From NCBI GenBank assembly GCA_000437855.1, contig FR902197.1, positions 1-8,985 on the forward strand: a stretch of DNA of 8,985 nucleotides. The letters are read 5' to 3'. Positions within the stretch are counted from its first letter, which is position 1. Each line of letters starts with the position of its first letter. The notes below the pieces were generated by a model. It saw only the letters and a list, made by a program, of their open reading frames with translations. It was not told the DNA's origin and did no database searches. Shown in pieces: positions 1 through 8,235 of this stretch. The stretch is from Clostridium sp. CAG:567 (lineage in GTDB: Bacteria; Bacillota; Clostridia; TANB77; CAG-508). Position numbers and translations under genes: made by a program.

Positions 1-2213
1 ATTTCTTGTCCATTTAGTTTAAAACTTTCTACTGTGTTATTTTTGCCATTTGGATTACTTACATGAATGTTATATACAGAGTTTCCATGTTTATATTTTA
101 TGCTATATTCTTTCCAATCGCTTGGTATACATGGCTGTATACTTAAATATCCATTTTCTATGTGTAAGCCTAATAAATACTTAATACCTGCTTCATACAT
201 CCAGCTACTTGAGCCTGTATACCATGTCCAACCACCTCTTCCTGCTAAATTTTTTTGAGTATATACGTCAGCACTTACAACATAAGGTTCTACTTTATAT
301 TTGTTAGCCGCTTCTTTTGTTCTACTATGCTCGATTGGATTTATCATTCTATAATATTCCCCTGCTTTATCTCCAAAGCCCAGCAAACTAAATGCAATAA
401 TAGACCATATTGCACCATGTGTGTATTGTCCACCATTTTCTCTTGTTCCTGGTACATAACTACTAATATAGCCAGGTTTTAATATTCCTTTGTCAAAAGG
501 AGGATCTAATAATTTTATAACACCATTTTCCTTGTCTATTAAATGATTTTCTAAACTTTCCATTGATATATATTTTTTATCATTATCTCCTGCTTCAGAT
601 ATAACTGACCAGCTCTGAGCAATTGAGTCAATTCTACATTCTTCATTTTGCATACTTCCTAAAACATTGCCATCATCCATAAAAGCTCTTCTAAACCATC
701 TTCCATCCCAACCGCTTGAATTTAGTGTTCTTTTTAATTTTTCCATTATTTCTTCATATTTTTTTGCAAGTTCTATTTCATCTTTTTCTACACATATTGG
801 AATAAACTTTTTCAAAACATCATATAAAAAAAATCCTAACCATATGCTTTCACCTTTTCCTTTATTTCCAACTGTACTAAAGCCATCATTCCAGTCTCCA
901 GAACCTATTTTAGGTAAGCCGTTTTCCCCAAAATTTAGGGAAATGTTGATAGCTTTTTTACAATGTTCATATATGCTTTCTTCTATTTCAGATTGCTCAT
1001 ACATGTCATATCTTTCATCTACATCATTTTCAAGTAAATTTCCTTTTAAGTATGGAGTTTTTATATCTAGTATTTCTTTATCTCCTGTAAATGCAATATA
1101 GTCTTCTACTAAATACACAAGCCAAAGTCTATCATCCGAAAACCTTGTGCGTATGCCTCTTGAAGTTTCATCATGCCACCAATGTTCCACATCTCCCTCT
1201 ATAAATTGATGTTTACTATGCTTAATTATTTGTTGTTTTGTTATATCTGGATTTACATATTTAAGTGCAATTGTATCTTGAAGCTGATCTCTAAATCCAT
1301 AAGCTCCACCTGATTGATAATACCCTGTTTTTGCTAGTAGTCTTGAAGTTATAGTCTGGTAAATTAACCAACTATTTAATAAAATATTAATTGACTCTAA
1401 TGGTGTATTTACTTGTAAGTTTTCAGTCATGTTTTTCCAATAATTTTTAGTATTTTTGTATTCTTCTTTTGCTTTGCTTAAATTATTGTATTTATACGCT
1501 ATATCTTGACATTCAAGCACTGTTTGTCCTACACCTAATGTAAATATAATTTCTTTATTTTCTAATGTCTCTAATTCCACTTCACATTCTATTGCAATTA
1601 TTTCATTTTGCCATAAACTATTTTGCTTATCTAATTCAATTTGATATATTCCATCTGGGTTAATAATACTTCCATTTCCTATAAAGCTTTGTTTGCTTCC
1701 TGTATATGATTTTATTTTTTCACTGCATGATACAAACATATAATCAGAAAAGGTATTTTCCACTCCTGTGTTTTTTATACAAACTATATTAGAATTTGGA
1801 ACAAATTCTAAGTTACAATATCCATTTGATTTAATTTCATCTTCTTCTAATACTGGTTTAATATAATATATTAATTTAATCCTTTTCTTTTTTAACCCAT
1901 GGTTTTCTAGTTTTAGTACTTGTACTTTTAAATTATCTTCCATTGGTATATACATATTTAAAGTTTGAGCAATTTCATTACTTTGATGTTGATATTTTGC
2001 ATAACCAAGACCATAAGTTATATAATAATCATTTTCATCTGGGCATGGGCTTAAACCTAATGACCATATTTTCTTTGTATCTTTATCTTGCATATATATA
2101 ATTTCCGATGGAATGTCTTGTACTGGTAAATTACTCCATGATGTTAATCTATTTAGCCTACTATTTTTATACCAAGTATAACCTCCCATTCCTTCTGTAA
2201 CTACTGTGCCAAA
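1..2213 (-). other. GH94 phosphorylase-like module (beta-sandwich plus (alpha/alpha)6 barrel), partial
   Basis: Residues from about 1949 to the window edge. GH94 enzymes are inverting phosphorylases of beta-linked disaccharides and glucans; in Brucella Cgs the equivalent C-terminal region sets the size of the cyclic product. Seen: a second beta-sandwich starting FGTVVTEGMGGYTWYKNSR at 1949, then the barrel with SGGAYGFRDQLQD (Arg2256), EHWWHDETSRGIRTRFSDD, GDWNDG at 2387-2392 (Asp2391 of the WND element is the expected general acid), and the late GRGGWTWYTGSSSWMYEAG block. All catalytic landmarks are kept, so this is not a degenerate domain. The final short strand region lies beyond position 1. 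Confidence 0.85.
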
Positions 2214-5200
2214 CTGTTTATTTGTTAAAATATGACTCCATACAGTTGGTAATTTTTCATCTTTATTTACTCTAATTTTGTATTCTTTTCCATCTTGTGA
2301 AAATCCACCATATTCATTTAAATATTTTAAATCTTCTAGTTTTTCTCTTTTTGCTTGTATATTTTCAATAGTTCTTGGTGTTTCTTCAAATGGCAAATTT
2401 TTAATTTTTTCTAAATACTCTTCTTCTTGTTCTTTTAAGTATCTATATATATTTCCATTACTTGAGTCTAAACTCAAATTTGCACGATACTGTAAAAATT
2501 TTATATCTTCAGATGTTAAATTTTCTAATACAAATATTCCACCTTTTATATTTTGCAAATAAGATAAATTTTCATTTGATATACAATTATATATTTCATT
2601 TTTTAAATTATCTTCATAACTATATTTTTCTTGATTTACAATTACCAAATCCACCATTATATTTTTTACTCTAAAGTAATTATATGCTTTTAATACTTCA
2701 GTTAAATTTTCTACTTCATCTTTGTCTTTCATATTTAATAATAAGATAGGTAAATCTCCAGAAATTCCATATTTCCACAACTTACTTACTGGAGCATTTA
2801 TTTGGTTACATGTTAAAGTTTTTAATGGATTGTTATACAGCAAATAACCAAGCATTTTTTGATATAATTCTGTCTGTTTTGCTGTAACTTCTAAATATTT
2901 ATTTTCCGCTTCTTTACTTGCCTTTGATAATTCAAAGTTATGCTTAATAGTAGCTTGACTTGTAAATTCTTTTAAATTTTTAACAACTTCTTCTCTAGTT
3001 TCTGCAACTGCTAAAATCAAATTAAAAATTACTTTTTCTTCTGGTTTTATACTTATTGTTCTTTTCATTGCAGTAATAGGCTCTGTTGTTAATTGTACAT
3101 TATTACTTAATGGAATTGAATTTTTTATTGCATTTGGAAGTCCAAGTTCATTCCTTCCATAAAATTTTTCTTTATCAATTTCATATTCTAATTTACCAAT
3201 TGTTTCATTTTCTGTATATAATTTTATACCTAAAAAAACTTGTGATTCGCCTTCTTGCCTTTTTCTCCTTGTCACAATCATTGATTCTTCATCATTTAAA
3301 TATTCATAGCTTAAAAACAAATTATTAAAGCTTGGGTGACTATTATCTTGCAATTCTTCTGATAGTACTGGCTCTAAAAAGCTTGTAATTTCTAATGTTT
3401 GATTTTCTAAACCATGGTTTGTCAATTCTAAGCTTCTTAGTTCTATTGGTCCGTTTTCAGAAATAGTAGTTTTTAATATTGTTTCTATAGCTCCATCTTG
3501 TCTTACTATTTTATCTTGATCTTCTGAAAAATATATTGCATATTTATCAGGCTTTCCTAAATAATCCATTTGATTTGCTGTCCAAATTCTTTTAGATTTT
3601 ACATCTTTTATATAAAAGAAAATTCCTTGGTTTAAATCATTTGTCTTTTTATATCTGTTAATTAATAAATTTCCATACTTGCTGTAGCTTTCTCCTTTTG
3701 AATTCATAACTATTGTATAATTTCCACTTGAAATTACATTTATTTGAGGTATTCTAATATTAGGCTTTGTTATTTCTCTTTGAGAATAATCATTATCATA
3801 TATATACTTTATTTTTTCAACCTTTTCTTTTTCTTCTTTCGTTATTATAATATTTTCTGGCATTTTTTCTTGAAGTAAAATGTCTACTGCCTTTAATTCT
3901 GGGTTTTCCATAAATCTTTTTTGCATTATATTTTGCTTAAATAAATTGTTTATTGATACTAATATTAATCCTTGGTGATGTGCCATATATGTTTTTACTA
4001 AAGCATATTTTTCGCCCTTTTTTAATCTTGTTGGTGTATAATCTATTGATTCATAAAATCCATATTTTTCATACATGCCATTTTTCTCTAGTTTTTTCAA
4101 GTTATTTACCACATCTTTTGGATTTTCATTAATTGTTAAAATACTTGCATAAGAACTTGTTACCATTTCATCAGAAAGTCCTCTTTTTAATCCTAGCCAT
4201 GGTATTCCAAATGCCTTATATTGATAATTATTTTGTAAGTCTTTTAAATAAAAAGCTGATTCAGATATTCCCCACGGAATGTTTAGTTGTTTTGCATATT
4301 CTTTTTGGCTCATTAGCATAAATTTGCAAGATTCATCTAATAAACTTCCTGGGTATTTTGGTATATTTATATTTGGCATAAAATATTCAAAAGCAGTTCC
4401 AGACCATGATATTAAACCTTTATATTTGTTTAATATTGTAAGTGTTCTGCTTAAATTGTTCCAGTGCCTTGCAGGTACATCTTTTTTTGCTATTGCAACT
4501 AAACTGGTTTGTCTTGCTTCTGATGCTAAAAGGTCATAATACGAATCTGTTAAAGCATTTTCCTCTATATTAAAACCTATAGAAAACAGCCTTGTATCTT
4601 CATCATATAATTTCGAAAAATCTGTATTGTATATTAACGTATTTACCATTTGAATTAGTTGTTCAGTTGTACCTGTACTCTCATGCTCTATTAAAAATTG
4701 TTTTACTGTAAAAAGGTAACCTACTAAATTCCCACTGTCTACAGATGATACATACCTTGGAGTTAGTGGTTCTAAAGTGTTTAAATCATACCAATTGTAT
4801 AAATGCCCATTCCACTTTGGTAAACTACTAATTGTATTTAACATTTTTTCTAATAAATTTATTGTATCTTGTAAATTCTCATACCCTAAGTCATAGCTTG
4901 ATATTACTGCTAATAGGCCTAGTCCAATATTTGTGGGTGAAGTTCTATTTACAATTCTTGGTCTTCTATCTTCTTGATAATTATCTGGTGGTAAAAAATT
5001 ACTTTTTTCATTTATAAGATCTTTAAAATATTGCCATGTTCTTTTTCCTAAATTTAATAAATATTCTTTTTCTCCCTGGTTTAGTTCTTCAATTTTTGGT
5101 GCAATCTTATATTCTTTGCTTATTTTACACATTATATATGGTTCTATAAGCCAGAGTAGTGCAAATAATAGTATAAATATATTGCTAAATTTAAATGGTA

Positions 5201-8057
5201 AAATAAATAGCAAAATTAATGCCAATATTCCTAAAACAATATTTGATGCCATATTTTTATAATATGAAAGTACATCTTTTTTAGCATTTTTCTCAGCATC
5301 TTCTGCAGTCATCCATTCAAGTAAATGTTTTTTTGTAGAAAATACTCTTTTTAGTGTTTTTACACAAGCATTTAAACTAAAATATGCTTTATCTGGTAAA
5401 TTACCTAATGCTAAAATTCCTCTTTGTATTGCAGCTTTTACACCTGATATTGTTTTAGTAAAAGTTTTTTGAGGTTTTTCTTGATCTTTTTTTAATAAAA
5501 TACGATTTACCAATTCCAAAATTGTTGGAATTATTGCTGATATTATTAATAAAATCATTATTGGCCATATTTTTATATTAAATAATAATTTAAAAACACA
5601 TACATAAATCATTGAAATTACAATAGTGGTTTCTAATAAACTTCTTATTAAGTTATCTAATATTTTATATCTTGACAATATACTTAATGGGTTTTGCTTT
5701 TTTTCTCCCCTTTTGTTTATAATTGTGCTATTTAGCCATTGAACTAATTGCCAGTCTCCTCTTATCCATCTGTGAAGCCTTGCTTTAAAACTATTATATC
5801 CAGAAGGGTAGCCATCTAGTAACATTATATCTGATGCAAGTCCACACCTTAAATAACTTCCTTCTAACAAATCATGGCTTAAAACTGTATTTTCAGGAAT
5901 TTCATTTGCTAAAACTGCTGAAAAAACTGGCAAATCATAAATTCCTTTTCCAGTAAATATTCCTTCTTCAAAATTATCTTGATATATATCTGATATTGCA
6001 TTTGTATATGCATCTTTTCCTCCAGAACCTGCATACAGCTTAGTAAAATAACTTTTTTGTATATCTTCAAGGGAAATTCCTACTCTAGGTTGAATTAATC
6101 CATGTCCATCTATTACTAAATCTTGTTTATGATTTAATACAGGTCTATTTAATATATGTGCCATTGCGCCAATCATCTCTAATCCTGTATTAAGGCATAG
6201 TTCAGTATCTGAATCTAAAGTAATTACATATTTAATATTTGGTATTTGTCCAAACTTTTCTTTTGAATTTTCAATTGTATTTATTAAAAACTCACTTTTG
6301 CTTTTTCCTAAAATATATTCATTAAATTGATTTAATAAGCCTCTTTTTCTTTCCCAACCTAAATAACATTCTTCAGATGTATTCCATACTCTTTTTCTAT
6401 ATAGAAAATTAAATTTAGTAAATGTTCCGTCTGGGTATTTATTATTTAATTTTTGAGCTTCTTCTATTCCTGCATTTATAACCTCTTCATCAAATTTTTC
6501 CGTCTCATTTTTGCCTGCTGTACAATCTCCCAATAAAGCAAAATATATGTTGTCACTTTTATTTGCCATATAATATTTTTCTAAATTCTTCATCATCTTT
6601 TGTACTTTTTGCTTCGAATTCACAATTGTGGGTATTACAACAAAAGTTGCGTATTCTTTTGGAACTCCTTGTTCAAAATCTAATTTAGGTATTGATTTCG
6701 GTTTTATAAATTTTCCTAAAATATATTGAGCAATTTGTACTATAATTGTTTGTATTGGTATAATTAATAAAATTCCTAAAATAATAGCAAACCATATAGA
6801 TGCTTTTGTTTTTATATAAAAATAACTTGAAAGTAATATTGAAATTATTGCTGTACAAACACATAGTATAGTAAGCCATATAGCAATCTTTTTATCATTT
6901 GAAAGCTTTTTCGTTGTTTTTCCATTAAGTTCTTGTATCAACTTCTGTCTTCCATCTGATATTAAATAATACCCTACATGACTTTTCTTACTTTCTTTTT
7001 CAGCATTTTGAGCTAAACTCCAAACTTTTTTTGCAATATATATTTCAGATATTTTAGTTTTTTGAGAAATCTCTTTAATTGCATTTCTATACATTATTTT
7101 AGTTTGATAATCCATCTTTTCATACACATATGCTGGATCTTGTTTTAATATATCTTCTACTCCATTAATATCTTCAAATATTTCTAACATACTAATTCTA
7201 TTTAAATTTTTAATACTTGTAATACAATTTCCCATTGAAATTTTATTTATTGCAATATCAAAATGCTCTTTTTTTATAGCCTCATCCAAATCCATTCCAG
7301 CTCTATTAACTTGCTCTTCTAAAATTTCTAAATATGGATATGCCTTTTTACCATATTTTTTTAATTTATATGATAAATACTCAATAAATGAATATTTCAT
7401 TTCAGCATATTTTTCTATTTTGTTTTTATATTCCGATATTTTAGTAAACTGTAATTCTCCTTTATTTTTCTGTTCAACTAATCTTTCTACTATATTTTCA
7501 ACTTTGTATTTTTGTATTTGAGAAATATATATTCTTTCACAAATTTGCCTAATATTCTCTATTAAAGCAATTTTCATAAAAATACTTATACTCCATATTT
7601 CTTCCATACTAAGAGTCTTTTTTCTTTGATAGCCAGCCAAATAATCTTTCAAGCTTTTTCCATCAATTTTATTGTCAGTATAATTTATAATTTCACTTGC
7701 CAAAACATACACTCTAGCAAATCCAGCATAATTACCATTAGATATTCCCAAAAACTTAGTATACTTACGTTTAGACAATTCTAATTTAATATTTTTTACA
7801 GTTTCATCTATTACATAATAATTATCTAAAATCCACTCTCCTGCTGGATGTATTGGTATTTTTAATTTTGCATGTTCATTCAACAAATTATATACATCAG
7901 AAATTATTTCAAAATTTTCCTTCAACCTTGGAATAGGATAAGTATTTTTATCAGAATAATTTTGTAAATTATGGCTTGAAGCCTCCTTTTCCAAATAATC
8001 CTCTAATTGACTTTTTCCTAAAATTGCACCCTTTATCATCAAATTTCTATATTGCAT
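1..8057 (-). CDS. ndvB: Cyclic beta-1,2-glucan synthase (NdvB/Cgs family), C-terminus cut by window edge
   Basis: Membrane enzyme expected to build cyclic beta-1,2-glucan from UDP-glucose. Seen: one open frame of about 2,685 codons whose anchor motifs all share a frame, so I find no frameshift. Order: N-terminal region 1-385; membrane segments near 389-411 and 417-440; GT84 domain with DSD at 615-617, SHDLLEG at 727-733 and HRW at 762-764; membrane segments near 809-826, 830-850, 938-955 and 960-975; GH189-type domain about 995-1385; beta-sandwich and linker about 1410-1945; GH94 module from about 1949 with GDWNDG at 2387-2392. Characterised Cgs proteins have about 2,800-2,900 residues. The frame ends at a GH94 C-terminal stretch (NPNGK near residue 2670), so perhaps 20-40 residues are missing. 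Start: ATG at 8057 follows AAGGAG by 12 bases; Met7 (8039) is the alternative but lacks a clear ribosome site. The symbol is by homology; product and linkage are inferred from the family. Confidence 0.93.
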   Translation of the reverse strand, partial: MQYRNLMIKGAILGKSQLEDYLEKEASSHNLQNYSDKNTYPIPRLKENFEIISDVYNLLNEHAKLKIPIHPAGEWILDNYYVIDETVKNIKLELSKRKYTKFLGISNGNYAGFARVYVLASEIINYTDNKIDGKSLKDYLAGYQRKKTLSMEEIWSISIFMKIALIENIRQICERIYISQIQKYKVENIVERLVEQKNKGELQFTKISEYKNKIEKYAEMKYSFIEYLSYKLKKYGKKAYPYLEILEEQVNRAGMDLDEAIKKEHFDIAINKISMGNCITSIKNLNRISMLEIFEDINGVEDILKQDPAYVYEKMDYQTKIMYRNAIKEISQKTKISEIYIAKKVWSLAQNAEKESKKSHVGYYLISDGRQKLIQELNGKTTKKLSNDKKIAIWLTILCVCTAIISILLSSYFYIKTKASIWFAIILGILLIIPIQTIIVQIAQYILGKFIKPKSIPKLDFEQGVPKEYATFVVIPTIVNSKQKVQKMMKNLEKYYMANKSDNIYFALLGDCTAGKNETEKFDEEVINAGIEEAQKLNNKYPDGTFTKFNFLYRKRVWNTSEECYLGWERKRGLLNQFNEYILGKSKSEFLINTIENSKEKFGQIPNIKYVITLDSDTELCLNTGLEMIGAMAHILNRPVLNHKQDLVIDGHGLIQPRVGISLEDIQKSYFTKLYAGSGGKDAYTNAISDIYQDNFEEGIFTGKGIYDLPVFSAVLANEIPENTVLSHDLLEGSYLRCGLASDIMLLDGYPSGYNSFKARLHRWIRGDWQLVQWLNSTIINKRGEKKQNPLSILSRYKILDNLIRSLLETTIVISMIYVCVFKLLFNIKIWPIMILLIISAIIPTILELVNRILLKKDQEKPQKTFTKTISGVKAAIQRGILALGNLPDKAYFSLNACVKTLKRVFSTKKHLLEWMTAEDAEKNAKKDVLSYYKNMASNIVLGILALILLFILPFKFSNIFILLFALLWLIEPYIMCKISKEYKIAPKIEELNQGEKEYLLNLGKRTWQYFKDLINEKSNFLPPDNYQEDRRPRIVNRTSPTNIGLGLLAVISSYDLGYENLQDTINLLEKMLNTISSLPKWNGHLYNWYDLNTLEPLTPRYVSSVDSGNLVGYLFTVKQFLIEHESTGTTEQLIQMVNTLIYNTDFSKLYDEDTRLFSIGFNIEENALTDSYYDLLASEARQTSLVAIAKKDVPARHWNNLSRTLTILNKYKGLISWSGTAFEYFMPNINIPKYPGSLLDESCKFMLMSQKEYAKQLNIPWGISESAFYLKDLQNNYQYKAFGIPWLGLKRGLSDEMVTSSYASILTINENPKDVVNNLKKLEKNGMYEKYGFYESIDYTPTRLKKGEKYALVKTYMAHHQGLILVSINNLFKQNIMQKRFMENPELKAVDILLQEKMPENIIITKEEKEKVEKIKYIYDNDYSQREITKPNIRIPQINVISSGNYTIVMNSKGESYSKYGNLLINRYKKTNDLNQGIFFYIKDVKSKRIWTANQMDYLGKPDKYAIYFSEDQDKIVRQDGAIETILKTTISENGPIELRSLELTNHGLENQTLEITSFLEPVLSEELQDNSHPSFNNLFLSYEYLNDEESMIVTRRKRQEGESQVFLGIKLYTENETIGKLEYEIDKEKFYGRNELGLPNAIKNSIPLSNNVQLTTEPITAMKRTISIKPEEKVIFNLILAVAETREEVVKNLKEFTSQATIKHNFELSKASKEAENKYLEVTAKQTELYQKMLGYLLYNNPLKTLTCNQINAPVSKLWKYGISGDLPILLLNMKDKDEVENLTEVLKAYNYFRVKNIMVDLVIVNQEKYSYEDNLKNEIYNCISNENLSYLQNIKGGIFVLENLTSEDIKFLQYRANLSLDSSNGNIYRYLKEQEEEYLEKIKNLPFEETPRTIENIQAKREKLEDLKYLNEYGGFSQDGKEYKIRVNKDEKLPTVWSHILTNKQFGTVVTEGMGGYTWYKNSRLNRLTSWSNLPVQDIPSEIIYMQDKDTKKIWSLGLSPCPDENDYYITYGLGYAKYQHQSNEIAQTLNMYIPMEDNLKVQVLKLENHGLKKKRIKLIYYIKPVLEEDEIKSNGYCNLEFVPNSNIVCIKNTGVENTFSDYMFVSCSEKIKSYTGSKQSFIGNGSIINPDGIYQIELDKQNSLWQNEIIAIECEVELETLENKEIIFTLGVGQTVLECQDIAYKYNNLSKAKEEYKNTKNYWKNMTENLQVNTPLESINILLNSWLIYQTITSRLLAKTGYYQSGGAYGFRDQLQDTIALKYVNPDITKQQIIKHSKHQFIEGDVEHWWHDETSRGIRTRFSDDRLWLVYLVEDYIAFTGDKEILDIKTPYLKGNLLENDVDERYDMYEQSEIEESIYEHCKKAINISLNFGENGLPKIGSGDWNDGFSTVGNKGKGESIWLGFFLYDVLKKFIPICVEKDEIELAKKYEEIMEKLKRTLNSSGWDGRWFRRAFMDDGNVLGSMQNEECRIDSIAQSWSVISEAGDNDKKYISMESLENHLIDKENGVIKLLDPPFDKGILKPGYISSYVPGTRENGGQYTHGAIWSIIAFSLLGFGDKAGEYYRMINPIEHSRTKEAANKYKVEPYVVSADVYTQKNLAGRGGWTWYTGSSSWMYEAGIKYLLGLHIENGYLSIQPCIPSDWKEYSIKYKHGNSVYNIHVSNPNGKNNTVESFKLNGQE
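2214..3830 (-). other. First beta-sandwich module plus linker of the glucan synthase
   Basis: Approximate residues 1410-1948. The first part (about 1410-1690) resembles the Glyco_transf_36-type beta-sandwich (PF06165-like) that occurs twice in Cgs proteins. It shows SGNYTIVMNSKGESYSKYGN near 1440-1459 and repeated beta-rich segments such as IELRSLELTNHGLENQ. The second part (about 1690-1948) contains LWKYGISGDLPILLL and a mixed alpha/beta stretch that also occurs before the GH94 module in other NdvB-type proteins. No catalytic motif is visible here. A structural or chain-length role is plausible but inferred; boundaries are approximate. Confidence 0.6.
3903..5075 (-). other. GH189-type cyclisation (glycoamylase-like, PF10091-type) domain
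   Basis: Approximate residues 995-1385, directly after the last membrane segment. In characterised cyclic glucan synthases this central domain performs the anomer-retaining transglycosylation that closes the linear chain into a ring. Seen: RTSPTNIGLG at 1038-1047, ISWSGTAFEYFMP with Glu1224, PWGISES with Glu1266, AFGIPWLGLKRGL, a FYESIDYTP segment with Glu1336, and TYMAHHQG with His-His at 1360-1361. These blocks occur in the order expected for the family. I cannot say from sequence alone which glutamates act as acid/base and nucleophile; Glu1224, Glu1266 and Glu1336 are the conserved-looking candidates. Confidence 0.83.
5688..6695 (-). other. GT84 glycosyltransferase domain of the glucan synthase
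   Basis: Approximate residues 455-790. This cytosolic domain would transfer glucose from UDP-glucose to grow the beta-1,2-glucan chain; in studied Cgs proteins the chain is carried on the enzyme itself. Seen: a metal and nucleotide-sugar site TLDSDTEL (DSD at 615-617), the block GLIQPRVGISL, a GIYDLPVF block, the putative acidic motif SHDLLEG (Asp729) and the HRWIRGDWQ block at 762-770, which corresponds to the (Q/R)xxRW motif of processive synthases. Two membrane segments precede it and four follow. Every expected motif is intact, so activity is likely. Domain edges are estimated by eye. Confidence 0.87.
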
Positions 8058-8069
8058 TAAAAAATTCCA

Positions 8070-8075
8070 CTCCTT
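8070..8075 (-). promoter_or_regulatory. Shine-Dalgarno sequence of the glucan synthase gene
   Basis: On the minus strand this reads AAGGAG, a strong match to the anti-Shine-Dalgarno core, and it fixes the start at the ATG beginning at 8057. The 12-base spacer is longer than the usual 5-9. It lies immediately downstream of the predicted -10 box, so a transcript from that promoter might start inside or just after it. Confidence 0.7.
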
Positions 8076-8077
8076 GT

Positions 8078-8106
8078 ATTATATGTTTTACACATATTTT
8101 TCTCAA
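8078..8106 (-). promoter_or_regulatory. Sigma-A type promoter of the glucan synthase gene
   Basis: On the minus strand, TTGAGA (8106-8101) and a perfect TATAAT (8083-8078) are separated by exactly 17 bases. The match is good even allowing for the AT-rich background. The expected transcription start, about 7 bases past the -10 box, is near 8071, giving a leader of only about 14 bases. An additional upstream promoter cannot be excluded. Confidence 0.6.
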
Positions 8107-8116
8107 AAGTGGAAAT

Positions 8117-8155
8117 TTTATTCATTTTAATATCAATCAAATACAGTTTATTCAT
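8117..8155 (+). repeat. 9-bp direct repeat TTTATTCAT between the divergent promoters
   Basis: TTTATTCAT occurs at 8117-8125 and again at 8147-8155, 30 bases apart start to start (about three helical turns). Both copies lie between the two -35 elements, where a shared operator could sit. In such AT-rich DNA a 9-bp repeat can occur by chance, so an operator role is only a suggestion. Confidence 0.3.
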
Positions 8156-8169
8156 CTGATATTTTTTAA

Positions 8170-8198
8170 TTGAAGAAACAGGCTCTGACTGACATAAT
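8170..8198 (+). promoter_or_regulatory. Candidate promoter of the cwlD-like gene
   Basis: TTGAAG (8170-8175) and CATAAT (8193-8198) are 17 bases apart, a moderate sigma-A match that would start transcription about 30 bases before the ATG. The same stretch partly resembles a forespore sigma-G site (-10 of CATnnTA type with a TGAA-type -35), which would fit known sporulation control of cwlD in Bacillus. Neither match is strong enough to decide. An alternative CTGACA (8189-8194) with a TATATA -10 further downstream is less well spaced. Confidence 0.4.
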
Positions 8199-8224
8199 TT
8201 TAAATAAATGAAATATATATGTAT

Positions 8225-8230
8225 GGGGTG
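8225..8230 (+). promoter_or_regulatory. Ribosome binding site of the cwlD-like gene
   Basis: GGGGTG, five bases before the ATG at 8236, is the only G-rich run upstream and resembles the GGAGGTG core with one mismatch. It supports the start at 8236. Confidence 0.55.
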
Positions 8231-8235
8231 TATTT

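Noticed and set aside
1..60. Possible broken or truncated glucan synthase gene at the left edge
   Set aside because: The frame is still open and matches the GH94 C-terminal region at the first base, so truncation is by the window, not by mutation.
667..1101. Plus-strand open frame of 144 codons
   Set aside because: It lies antisense to the GH94 catalytic core (GDWNDG at 882-899), has a Ser/Phe-rich composition typical of reverse reading of AT-rich coding DNA, and resembles no family I know.
67..5017. Other short plus-strand open frames (for example 67-258, 255-482, 2278-2562, 3086-3328, 4279-4539, 4832-5017)
   Set aside because: All are antisense to the continuous glucan synthase frame, short, and without recognisable domains.
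6685..6879. Minus-strand 64-codon open frame rich in Asn, Tyr and Ile
   Set aside because: It is an alternative frame of the region encoding the first membrane segments and the start of GT84, where the main frame has clear family similarity.
7976..8173. Plus-strand 65-codon open frame reaching into the intergenic region
   Set aside because: No ribosome site precedes its ATG, it overlaps the start of the glucan synthase and both promoters, and the peptide looks like low-complexity antisense.
8058..8235. Riboswitch, attenuator or small RNA in the intergenic region
   Set aside because: No strong hairpin, conserved aptamer-like element or T-tract terminator was seen; the region is short and occupied by the two promoters.
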